Assembly: GCA_947846985.1 (NCBI GenBank)
Contig: CANTUZ010000004.1
Coordinates: forward strand, 52,925,672 to 52,989,671
DNA: 64,000 nucleotides
From: Fratercula arctica
Lineage: Eukaryota > Chordata > Aves > Charadriiformes > Alcidae
Direction: 5' to 3'
A program made the position numbers and the translations under genes. The notes below the pieces were generated by a model, which was not told the origin of the DNA, ran no database searches, and saw only the letters and a list, made by a program, of their open reading frames with translations. Positions 1 to 11,236 of this stretch are shown piece by piece (within the stretch, counting starts at the first letter, position 1; each line of letters opens with the position of its first letter).

Positions 1-1263
1 CCCCTCTTCCCCATGATACTTGCAGCAAGTCCCTATGTTTCGAGCCAGCAGTATAGAAGTAAATCTGAGGAATGCATCTTATTTGACTTTTTTTTAAACA
101 AACCATTGCTATTTCAATGAGCCCTACTTTATCCAGAACTGCAGAATTATGTACTGCATAGCCTGTTGGAGAGAGGCCGAGTCTTGACATCAGAAATGTG
201 TGAGCACTGGACATTTGGCAAGAGTATTGGCAGTGATGTCCCCAGCAGACAGGTCTTGTATACCAAAGAAGTGCTGTGGAAAGTGTTTGCTAGCTCATTT
301 CTTGCTGTTTTTTGTCCTTGTCAAAAAGTGAGCGCAGTCAGATCTTTTTAGGACTTAAAAGATTGGTGGAGACACCTCTGCTAGAGCAGGATGCAGTCTG
401 GGAGAAAAGGAAATTTGGAGAATCAGGCATCCATTTTTATTTCCGCTCAGAAAAAATCATTTAAAGTTAAAAAGGAAATTTCTAGTTTCATTAAATTCTA
501 CAAATCAGGATATAATGTAAGCATTTAATTTTTAATGAGCTCTTTAGTTATGATCCGATGAGTAATCTCAGATCATTACATTCATCAGTAATTCTCTTTT
601 TCACTCATTAAAGATGTTGATTGTATCTTCTGCTGCTTCAAAGACTGGCTTTGATACATAAAGGCATAAAAATAGAATGCTGAAAATTACCATGTAAAAA
701 TATTTCCCTAAATATGATTTGAAATCTAAGTTAAAATTTTGACTAACAGAGTTAGTTTCTCAAAATTGTGTCAGCAGTTGCTATTTCAACATAAAGCACG
801 ATATATTTAAAAATATTTAAACTTAAACTAATGTATCATTAATTACATCATTTTGTTGTGCTAGATGAAAGAATAAGTATTTAAAACTGTCTTCAGAAGC
901 ACAGTTTTATAATGAGCCCAAAGGCACTGTTTTCCCACTGGGATCTTGTTGAAATACCAAGTAGCTTAGTTTTGAACTGAGAGGAAAGCAAAATAATTAT
1001 TCATCTTTCTATCATGCATATTTTAAATATGATTTGTGTTGCTTGAAGATTAATGGAAGAATTCTGAATTGGTTGGAAGAATTTGGTTGGAAGAATTCCA
1101 ATGTAGTTTTCTTTTTAGTTTATTTTATCGTGGAGTTGTTGGGTTTTTTGAGTTCTGAACCTTGATCCAGAGACCTGAAGAGAAGCAAATGTGTGAATTC
1201 CCCCTGCCCTTTAGCTCTGGACACTGAGCACCCTGTTCATTGTGTAAAGCAAAACTTTCTGTT

Positions 1264-1369
1264 CTCTGCTGCTTTGCAACAATTATCGGTTTGCAACAAT
1301 TTTCACAATTCAAAAAACAAAGTTGCAACAATTTTCAGTTTTCTGCTGCTTTGCAATAAGTTCATCGGT
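1264..1369 (+). repeat. Local degenerate duplication cluster
   Basis: A block of about 28 bp (CTGCTGCTTTGCAA, a short variable part, then ATCGGT) occurs at 1264-1290 and again at 1341-1369. Between the two copies, TTGCAACAATTTTCA occurs at about 1291-1305 and 1323-1337. The copies differ by a few substitutions and small gaps, so the duplication is not very recent. No known repeat family was recognised. Confidence 0.7.
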
Positions 1370-2674
1370 GAACTCCCAGGTGCAAGAAAACAAGCAGAAA
1401 AATGACGTTTTCCCTGGAAATGTGACAATATTTTCACTTTAGGGAAAGAGGGTACGTTTGTCGTGGAGGGCTGCCTCGGGGCTCTCCAGCGGGTGCACCT
1501 GGGTCCCTCCAGCACAGACTCTGCGCTGCCGCTGAGACTCCTCGGCCAGGACACTGTCCTGCCTGTGGGACGAGATCACAGCCGTCCCTGTGCCTCTGCA
1601 CCGGCCAGGCACCACTGCCTCTGGAGAGATGCTGTTGAGAAAGCCTTTAGCCATGGGAAGAGCCGAGCATGGAAAAAAGGGCAGATGTTTAATCGTTCCA
1701 ATCAGAATTTTATATTTCAAATGTAACTTTTTAGGCCAAAATGTTCTGGGTGTGGTCAGCTCTTTCTAAGTCAAGTCTTCCATGAATTAAATGCTACAAA
1801 TTTGGTGCTTGTTAGTAACTCTGGAGGGAGCAAGCCTTTATCCATAGTTACAAACTTTTAGCAGCTACTGGATTAAGGAACTCAGGAAGATGCTCTGTTT
1901 TGGTTTCTTACAGGGTTGATTCTTTTTTCAGGGTGGGTAGTTTGTTTTGGGCAGGTTACGGTAAAGAGAAATTCTCATGTCAAGAGTTAAGTCTTGCAAA
2001 GTTCGGAGTTTCCTCTGTTTTCTTTTGCAGAATAAAAACATCCCTGCAACAATAAGCCAGACCCTTGAACCGTGTGCGCTATTTGCTCTGTGTAAATTTG
2101 AGCATCTGCCTTTCTATAAACTTCTAATTGCCTGTCGTGCTGTGTTGTTTTTATTGGAGATGTACTTAATTATAACCAGGGCTTCAGTAATAGCTCCAAA
2201 GTTCACATTGCCTTGAGCAGGACTTTTTTGACAATCCCAAAATGCGTAATTTCAGTAGACAAGGCAGAATGCTATTGGGTGGTGAATAATGCTACAGGCA
2301 GCTCAATCCCACTTATCTCCTTGGGGAAAAAACAACACACTTCCCTTACAGGAGTAGAAAGTGCCATTTTGGTCAAAACTTGCCAAAACTCCCCTTGAAG
2401 ACTGGGTGGGAGGCTCAGCATCTCATTGAAATACTGTCTCCTTAAAGTCGGTGCATGTGGAAAGGCCTTTGAGGTATCACCATTGGGTTCTGGTGGTGGG
2501 GATGAGGGTGAGAATAAAGGAGGAAGAGCAGCAAGGTCAGATACTAGAGAACAAGAGCTGGATGATGCTCACTTAGTGATTTTGGTGTTGCTTGTTATCG
2601 TATGTGTTCATAGAGACAGTACCATCACTGCCTCTGTATATCTTCCCTACCTATGGTGAAGGTATAGACATTAC

Positions 2675-2778
2675 TGTTGTTTTGTTGTTGTTTCATTTTG
2701 TTTTGTTTTGCTTTATTTTTAAATAAAATCCATTTTTTGGATTTTTTTCCTCTCTCTTTTTTTTTTTCTTTCTTTCAG
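2675..2778 (+). repeat. T-rich polypyrimidine tract ending in CAG
   Basis: About 100 bp of T-rich sequence runs through TTTTG repeats into a nearly pure pyrimidine stretch and ends with CTTTCAG at 2772-2778. It looks like a very strong 3' splice site, but no matching exon with a donor was found downstream. It is treated as low-complexity DNA. Confidence 0.6.
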
Positions 2779-4079
2779 AAGCCCTTTTTTTGAAATGGAA
2801 ACTCTGATATTACAATAGGAATAGAAATTAAGATCTTGACCAGTCTGAGTTTAACCCAGCCTCTTACAAATGTATTAATTGTTTCACAGCAGTCTCATAC
2901 AAAAAAATTATTTCCCAGTGTTTTTCTGAATGTTGATGAAAGAGAAGGGTTACACAGTGGTGATGTTATCCCATGACTAAACCCTGAAGGGAAACGTATC
3001 TGATTCCCATTCATACTTAGTGTGTCAGTCTATGAGAGGTTGCTCCATCTTGACTGGTTGATTGTTAAGTTTGAAGCTAAAATTTAAAAAAAATCAATCA
3101 CTTTGAAATAAGCAATCCAACCTTAGAATAAACATGCCACATTACAGAAGAAGAATGTCATTAAATATGTAATTTACTTAAAATGCTTGATATGTTTTCC
3201 TGTTACTAGTTCTTCACAGAGGAAAACAGCCAAGTCTATTGAGTTATAATATAGCCTCTTCATAATTAACTGCTTCGATGTTTGCTCTCTAGGCTCCTAA
3301 GTGCACTGCAATAAAAAATTGATGCAAGTATTGCAGCAGACTCGCAAGAATAAGGTCCTATCTCACCTGTTCCACGTAACACATTGTGATGCCAGTTTGT
3401 ATTCTTATTATCAACAGCCCAATAAATGCAGTTTCTAATTTGCATCACAAGATGGCAGCAAATTTTTAATTCACTTAATATCTTACTAACCTAGATAAAC
3501 CTAATCTCTTGAAATCATGGTTTTCTTACAAAATGACAGCAACCATTGTTTAATTATGAGATTAATGTGGTGTTTACGGAGATGTCAATGTTTCAGAAGT
3601 ACGAACTCAAAACATCTACAGAAGGGTATTTCTATCTTGAGATCAGTTTAAAGGGCAATTACCTTGGACTTTAAAGATCAGTAGCGCCCAGTGTAATGGT
3701 TACTAAGTCCCATTAAAGGTATTTTGGATAAAACCAATAGCTTTTATCTATAGTCTTTGGCTTCTTGAAGAGAAAATGCAAGAAAGCATTTTTTTTTGGA
3801 ATTCAGGTGGAGTCTCAAGACTTGGTCATGGGGATTCTTTATAAGCAATTCTGGTTTATGTTTGAAATGTTTGCAGGCATGAGCTTTGAAAGTTATGAAA
3901 TGAGAAGCTTGGCTCAGCTCCCTTAGCAGATCTTTTCTCCTGTGCTGGCCAATACCGGAAGTTAAAACTATTTTATCTGCTTGACTTGTTTTGTCCCAGG
4001 TGGCGCCATTATTTGTAGGTCTTACAGAAGGTGCATCTGACAACCTTTAAAATGATCTGTCCTTTGTCTTCCCTTGCAG

Positions 4080-4223
4080 TTTCACAACCCCAGGCTGTAC
4101 ATAGCCAACTGGAGAAGCCATCAAGTACTGCAATTCTCTGCAATAACTGTGGAAACCCATGCAAAGGAGAAGTTTTGAGAGTTCAGAACAAGTATTTCCA
4201 TATTAAGTGCTTTGTTTGCAAAG
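4080..4223 (+). CDS. ABLIM2: ABLIM2 exon 2: N-terminal tail and first half of LIM1
   Basis: This 144-nt exon has acceptor CCCTTGCAG and donor GTAAGT at 4224. It begins inside a codon: the G of Val comes from the previous exon and TT is at 4080-4081. It encodes residues 1-48 of the window product plus the first base of residue 49. After a short Ser/Pro/Gln-rich tail, LIM1 begins. Zinc ligands of the first finger are C21, C24, H41 and C44; C47 starts the second finger. The block C-K-G-E-V-L-R-V-Q is characteristic of ABLIM proteins. LIM1 belongs to the protein-interaction part of this actin-linked adaptor. The exon is in phase with exon 3. An in-frame ATG at 4052 in the intron reads through the acceptor, but splicing is the expected use. 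Confidence 0.96.
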
Positions 4224-7200
4224 GTAAGTGTTTGTGACAGCTGTTCCTATGAGTAGGGCATTAGCACTGGGCGTGTGACTTCATGGTCCTGGAAACTTCA
4301 CAAACATATTTTACAATGCGATGCATGCCTGAAAGGATTTACTGTAAACTCTATGACAGCTTACTGTAAGACTGTAAACATCCTAAATCCTAAAAGTGGA
4401 GTATGATTTGAATGAATATAAACTGGAGTTTACTTAGAATTGTGACCTCACGAAGAACAGGTTGAGAGAACTGATAGTGAAACACAGCGTGGGGTTAGGA
4501 GAGAATACTCGGAGATTATCCCTCTCCCAGCTTTCTGATGTGTGCCATGGGTGGGCTGTGGCCACATCTGCTCTGACTCTCTTGTGTTGGACTGTGATGT
4601 TTGAACCCCAGTGTGACCCTCTGTGTTTTTCTGGTTTTTTGGGGTAACTACTTGGTTTACTCCATACATATACCTGTAGATACCTGTACATACATCTTTC
4701 AAACTCTTCTAAAGCCATGTGTTCTTATGGCAAATTTTATTATCAGACTAGTTTTTCAGACCTGACTCAGGAAGAGAGCAGCTAATTTATGATTCAGGAG
4801 TCTTGTCTCGTGCATGAAGTCTCAGTAACATACCGATATGTGCTCCATGTAATTATCTTGATGAAATCCAAGCCCTCTTTTATACAGATCTGCTATGAGA
4901 AAACATTGACAAGTCCCACGGGGAGGAACCAGACACAATTATATATCGACATTTTCATTTCATAGGGGGCATCTCCTTTTAGAAGTTGCCAGGTCACCTG
5001 GAAATGCAGCAGGCGGATTCTGAAACTATTCCTTGATCCCAAATTTAGACAGTGCGGAGGCTTTCTTTCCCACCCCCATGCAGAAGATGATGAAGAATGT
5101 ACCGTCGAAGCTGCATTGCCCCTACCTGTCTGTAAGAGATAGGGAGGAGTTGGTTCGCTTCAGGCAGATCTCGGATAAAACGAGAAGAAAAATCACTATG
5201 TTAATGAGCAAGGAGCAGGGTAGTGTCTGTCAGCCACCCATCAGACTCAGCTGGCACAGGAGGTAGCGTCGGAGATGCGTGGTTAAACTGCTTCTTGGTG
5301 TCAGGGCTCTTGGAATACTTATATTCCCCTTTACTAATTGTTTTGCTAAGTGCTAAGTTTGCACACATGGTTGGGATTTTTTTCCCTCCTCACTATTTAA
5401 ATTCCTTTTATCGCTTTTCAAGGGTTTCCATCAATTTGCTGGCATCCTTCTGGTATCTGTTTTTGTTTTGTTTCTGGGTTTTATTTGTTGCTCAAGAAGC
5501 ATAAGTTGCTTTCTAGTGTGGATTTACCACGTTGTTACATGAGAGGAGCTTAGGAACAGAACAGAGCACTGAACATACGTTTCACTAGCTAACATACAGG
5601 GGAAAAAGTCAGGTTAGGCAAATGTGATTTGGGTTTTTCATCATGTGCTCAAATCAAGGGATGAAAAAAATAATGTGTTAGGATTTAGCAAAAAAAAATG
5701 GTACTCAGTTCTCCTGATCAGTTGACCACTTCCCTCTTTTCAGCCTTGGAGGAGAGGTTCATGCCGTGACCCCTGTTCTGCACCCCGTTTCTTGTCGTGC
5801 TGCTGGGCTGTTGTGCATGGGCAGGGCGATGATCCTGGGAATATATTTACCTTACAGTTGACTCCTCCCTGTGGTGCATTTATTTTGATGGTGCTCAGCG
5901 ATGCAGTTTTCGCCCCTCTCACCTCATCTGCCAAAGATAGCGCCTCGAAAGGGGCTGTGTGTCCAGCATCCAGCGCAGCTGCAGGACAATCCCGGGACAG
6001 ATAATCCCCACGTGTGTGCTGGCTGCATCGCCCCGCTAAGCTGCCTGCTGCCTGCCTGCTTAGGTTGATGGCCTCCATGTTAGATCATCTCATAGCCTGC
6101 ATCAGAAAACCTTAGATACTTGTAAAACTGCAGAAAATTGTTCCTTCTCCCAGTGTTTACATAGGTATGATGATGGAGACCACAAACTGACAAAGAGCCC
6201 ATGAAGACGTACAAGTTATCGTCTCTTGAGAGGGTGTCTGGAGGTCTTTGAGGTCTGTTTATATGACTTGATCAGTGACAAATGATATTACACTGGAAGA
6301 AGTCACACATACCTTTTTGAATACGTGTGATATGTGAAACCCTTTATTTGGTAGCATTGGATAAATTAATGAGGTTTTGGGAGGTTTAAACATTGAATTG
6401 CTTCATTTTTTTAAGGTAGAAAGGTAGTTTTCTATATTGCCTTACTGCTGTCTGATTATTCCTGTGAGGACTGTGAGTTTCAGAATGGTAACAGCAAGTA
6501 TGTAGGTGCCTTTTGTATTTCAATTAAATGATATAACTGTGCAAACCCAGGGAAGGTCAGTATAGAGCCACTCATTCCCACCCAGTTCTTCCTGAATTCC
6601 CCAGATAATGCTTCTAAAGAAATCTAAGTTTTAAAAATCAAATAATGAAGTGCTGACTGATTCTTGTCCTTATTCAAGATGGTGAGATGTACATCCACAT
6701 TAAAAAATTTTATAGCGATACTGTGAACATCTGCTAGTTTTACTCAGTATCAAAGTTTAGGAGGATTTATGGAGGTAAATAGGCATTCTAAATAACGTTT
6801 ATACTCGTATCTATTCATATATATTATTTCTTGTTAAGGTGCACATCTAATCTGCTAGTAAAAAGCTGTAGGGGACATGCTATCTAGTCTCACTTCAAAT
6901 TTTTACTCAGTCTTTAAGATATCTCCCAGTTTAATCAGCTTTAGTTATAATAGAAGTATCTGCCTTTGAAGTATAACGGAAACATTTTATTTGTTAGGCT
7001 TCAAGGGCTTTGGTTCCCTCGTTTGTGAATTCTCTTTATTATTTCTTACTGCTTTAATGAAAGGACCAAGGAAAATGACAAAAGGTCATAAAATATTGTC
7101 AACACAGACTATCAAATTAAAACAAATTGTTTTATCTAGTTAATTCTGAGGGTGTCTGTCAGGTCAGGACTGCTTCTCATAGAGGGGATGGTGGTAGGCA

Positions 7201-8422
7201 GATTCTCACTTGGAGCTTGATTACAACAGCTTAATTTAGTGAGCCAGTAGAGAGACAGACTAACGTAGAATTGTAGATAGGAGAGATGTAGGTGCTGCAA
7301 TTAAATTATTCTGGATAGTCTCTTTGATCTTTCATAAACAGAGAAATTACCTTAGTTTAGGAGTGTTTGTCAACTATTTCTGTGATGTGATAGCATCCCA
7401 GCATTTCCAGAGTGCCAGTAACCGATGTCACATTACGGTATTTAGGAAATATTGGAAGTGTGAATCAAACCCCAGTGTTTTTAGGTGATCTTGGATAATT
7501 TGATTACTATAGCTTGATATAAAATCAGAAACTACACTTTGTAGTGTTTTATGTAGTCGCTCTAGCAGACCAAATAATGGACAATCCATAGTATGTTTGC
7601 AAATCGATTTGCATGCAAAAATCCTGCATCCTAGTTAAATGGGAAAAATCCATGCAGTCCTGGAAAAAGCTGCTCTTTGTACAAGATTACTCATATGTGA
7701 GGAGAACTGTAACTTGATGAAATGAAGCAAGCGTGCAGTCTGAGCCATAGATGTAAAAACACGAGCATTGTGCTATAGCAGCTTCGCTGTGTGTGTGTGT
7801 GTCTGTCTTGTTTTACACCTAATCAAAATTCCCTGGATTGCTGTCTTGCTGTGGATGCAGCACGCACAGTCTTCCGTGGCAGCACGGCTAGCAGTTTCAA
7901 GTACACTTTTTTTCCCCATGAGTTTTCATCTATTTAATTAACCTGTCAGAACATACCACATCTTCAGCTGGAGTTGGGTGTGTGGTTCTGTGGGTCAGTG
8001 TGTCTGATCGTTGTGGAACTCCATTTTCCTGGGAATGGTTAAAAAGCCCTGGGCTGGATGTATCACTGTACAACATGTTTTCAGTAGAACATACAACGTA
8101 ACCCAGAGTTACATCATGTTTGCGAAGCCGTGTTAACAGGAAGGGCTAACACAGAATATTCGGTAAAAAGGTTAAAAACATCGAGTAACTTGGTAGTAGG
8201 AGTGATTTGTTTGTTAGATCAAATGCGTCTGCTAGGATATAAATATGTTAAAAGCTATGCTGTGTAATCTGAGGGGCTCGCGTTTGGACATAGCTACAGG
8301 GTTTCACGTTTCAGAATGGGAGTCATTTACGGGAGGCTCACTAGTAAAATTTCTGAGTCCCAACTTTTGGCCAAGCAGTTGATGGCATGTGTGGTATCTT
8401 AGGCACTGGGGATGCAGCAGGG

Positions 8423-8456
8423 GCTCGTGTTCATCAGGCGCTCGTGTTCATCAGGC
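8423..8456 (+). repeat. 17-bp tandem duplication
   Basis: The unit GCTCGTGTTCATCAGGC occurs twice head to tail without mismatch and is followed by the first four bases of a third unit. Exact identity suggests a recent slippage duplication. It may vary in length between individuals. Confidence 0.9.
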
Positions 8457-9151
8457 GCTCTCAGCAACGTGCCCATCACTTCCCAGGTACTTTAGGAGTT
8501 TGCAGTCCCAAATCATATTTAACTCAGTATAATAGGAAAAACTTACGCTTTCTACGCAGTATTCTCATACTGAGTCTGGCTTGGATGGTGTGGTGGGTTT
8601 GGGGATGACTTAACAATGTCACATTAACTTAATATCTTATTTAATTGAAATAATTATAATAATAATGACAATTATAATCAGTTTTGCTTGTGCAAAAAGG
8701 GATTTAACACAGCGGCCAGCAGTTCTATGTTGTGGTTTTGAGATTTTTAAACTTAGACTTTAAAAGTCATTAATTGCTAACTTTCCAAGAGCAACTCAAT
8801 AATTTAAGCATGAAAAATTTTTTTCATCAGTGAACTTTCACAATCACGAAGTCATTGTTAGTTTTTCTGTTGTTTTGCTCACATCCTTGTTAGTTGCAGC
8901 CTTTCTTTGGATTCACGAAGAACTTTCTGCAACCCCCCATGTCTTGGTTGTATACCAATCACATCAGCACTTTAGTGAAAGCTTTGTTTCATGGCATATA
9001 TTTCATCCAGAGTGTTGAATTTTTTTAAGAGTATCTTTCATGAATTTACATAATATTAGCAAGGTGTGGGAAAGGGACAGGAGAGGAATCATAGTTAAGA
9101 GTATTGGTAAAAGAATATCTTCCTAACATTGCAATAAAGCTTATCTATCTG

Positions 9152-9171
9152 TCCATCCATCCATCCATCCA
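9152..9171 (+). repeat. (TCCA)n microsatellite
   Basis: Five uninterrupted TCCA units form a simple tetranucleotide repeat in intron 2. Confidence 0.9.
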
Positions 9172-11196
9172 CCACAGGAAGCCAAGCTTCTGTCATTTCT
9201 CCTTTCCAACTTGATTTATCTCATTGAAAGACACCAAGTTTCTGGGGTTTTAGGTTTTTTTGGGCATAGTAATGCTATATGATGCTTACTCTACTCTTTA
9301 TACCCAGGATAATACATAATAGCCCTGCTTTACCTTCTTACTAACAGACAATTACAGTTTTCTTTAGTCTTTTCATTGCCTTGCTTTTCTCCTTATTTAT
9401 ATCCTTCTATTCCAAAGACTGGTAAGATGTGCTAGAAATTTAAGTGCTCGTTAAAAACATGGATAGGATTTTCAAAGAAGTAATTGCGGAAATTTCTGTG
9501 GGACAATCCAAACTACAGATACAGCCGTGTGCAGAAGATGTTTGCGTTGTGGAGGGCTTGTTCCTCACTGGGAAGAGCTAACTGGGAGAGGTGCTTAACC
9601 TTGCTGGGAATACAGAGGTAAATTTAGAGAAAGGCACAAAATAAATGGAGAGTAGTAAAACTCACCTTGGTTGAAATCGAAGTAGAAGCAGGACAAAATT
9701 GAATGCATTTGAAAATTATGCCTGATGTTTGTTAGATAAACTTTTTGATGGAAACACAAGCTTTGCAGGCAGTAAAGTTATTATTCAGATAAGGCAGTTT
9801 TGAGCATACGTAATTTCTGCCCACATTCCATAGTGTCACCCCCATGAAAAGCCTGTAATTCTTTTCAATTACTCAAGTTCTCTTCTTAGGGTAAAGTTTT
9901 TCCCCACGCAAAAAATGTCACTACAAGAATGCCTTTATGCAGGGGAACTTTGTCTGTATCGTGCTCTTCCACATGGGGATACAGCAGGGATACGGCCAGC
10001 ACGATGGAGTAGTTACTGGGCGTTTCGAGGTACTAAGGTGACGTGAAGGGTGCATGGAGAGCCAGAGAGATCTGTTGCATAAAATTCATCACTGCCACAG
10101 TGGTGTTATTACACCTCCCGCTTTCTGCGACTCACTAACACAAGACCATCTGCCATATCTGTGTGTAGTCAGAGCGAGCTCTTAATTTGCAAACCTGTAA
10201 CTGGCACCCAAAGCATCACTATGAAAAATCAGAAAATACTTAATGTTGTTGCTTTACATTTAAAAAAAAAAAATAAACTGTTCTAATTAGTCTGACAAAT
10301 GACAGCAGTATTTTATCATAAGCACTTAAGGTGCTGTTAGGTTGAAAATGGATTGAAGCACATTACTCTCTTTCTTAGAGCTCTTTAGCATGCTTATAAA
10401 TTTTAAATAACCAGACTGATTCCTTAAGATAATAAATCAATATAAACTGGACAACTCTTCCAGTTTTCCTGGGAGTTGTTTCGGTGGCTTGGAACAGTCA
10501 CATATGTAATGCTGTGAGGCTCTCTCTCACCCATAACACTATAGGAGAGCTTTCATAGGGCTGTAACACTGTCTTTAAACTACTGGCTAATTCTACTTCA
10601 CTTTCTAATGCAAAAATTACTAGATGTGTAGTTCCCATAAATTATAGGAGTTGAGTTACATAGTGCACAGGAAACTCCCCAAACTCTCTTTCATTCTAAT
10701 TAGTACACCTGCGTTGTTAATGTTTTGTCAGTCTCGTAAGAGCATTCTGAATCTCTAAGGGGTTTCCTGCACTGAAGTCTGTACTCCACAAATTAATCAA
10801 TGGGTATCAGGGCCAGTCTAGCTAAGAGCTTGTGTAGATGTGCTGTATGCTATGTCCTTTATAGCTTTATCAATGCTATACATGCATGGTTAAGCGTTGT
10901 AAGACGGATAAGATGTAGCCCACGCTTCTCTGTATCTTACCCACTCTAGAAAGTTGGTCTGGTTTTCCTTTGGCAGAACTGTCTGCTTTCCTGCAGTTCC
11001 TGGGCCAGCAGGTCTGCCCCGACTTTCCTGGTGCTGCATGCTCCTATTTTTGTTTAACTGGACTGTAACAAAACGAGGTGAGATTCCAGTCCTTGAGATT
11101 ATAGCTGGTATTTCAGATATTATAGCTAAAATATTGCCAGTGACTGACAGGCTTGAGTATTCTTGATTTCACAGACATTTGCTTGGAAAGACTTGG

Positions 11197-11236
11197 ATAT
11201 AATCACTCCTACCTAGGAAGAGTGATTGGATTATAT
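11197..11236 (+). repeat. Imperfect inverted repeat
   Basis: Arms ATATAATC-CACTC type at 11197-11208 and 11220-11236 pair with a 4-nt bulge around an 11-nt loop. It could fold as a short hairpin. No function can be assigned. Confidence 0.55.

Larger units (their letters stand above)
1..4079 (+). other. ABLIM2: ABLIM2 intron 1, 3' part
   Basis: This is non-coding sequence ending in a good acceptor, a pyrimidine tract followed by CCCTTGCAG at 4071-4079. I looked for a first coding exon giving Met-Ser-Ala and a phase-1 donor and found none, so the start codon lies further upstream. The stretch holds a local repeat cluster at 1264-1369, a GC-richer block at about 1450-1660, and a long T/pyrimidine tract at 2675-2778. 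Short open frames on both strands here are not credible genes. Confidence 0.85.

Noticed and set aside
1439..1726. Opposed 87- and 93-codon frames in a GC-rich block
   Set aside because: Both strands are open, no domain is seen, and there is no acceptor or donor in a useful phase.
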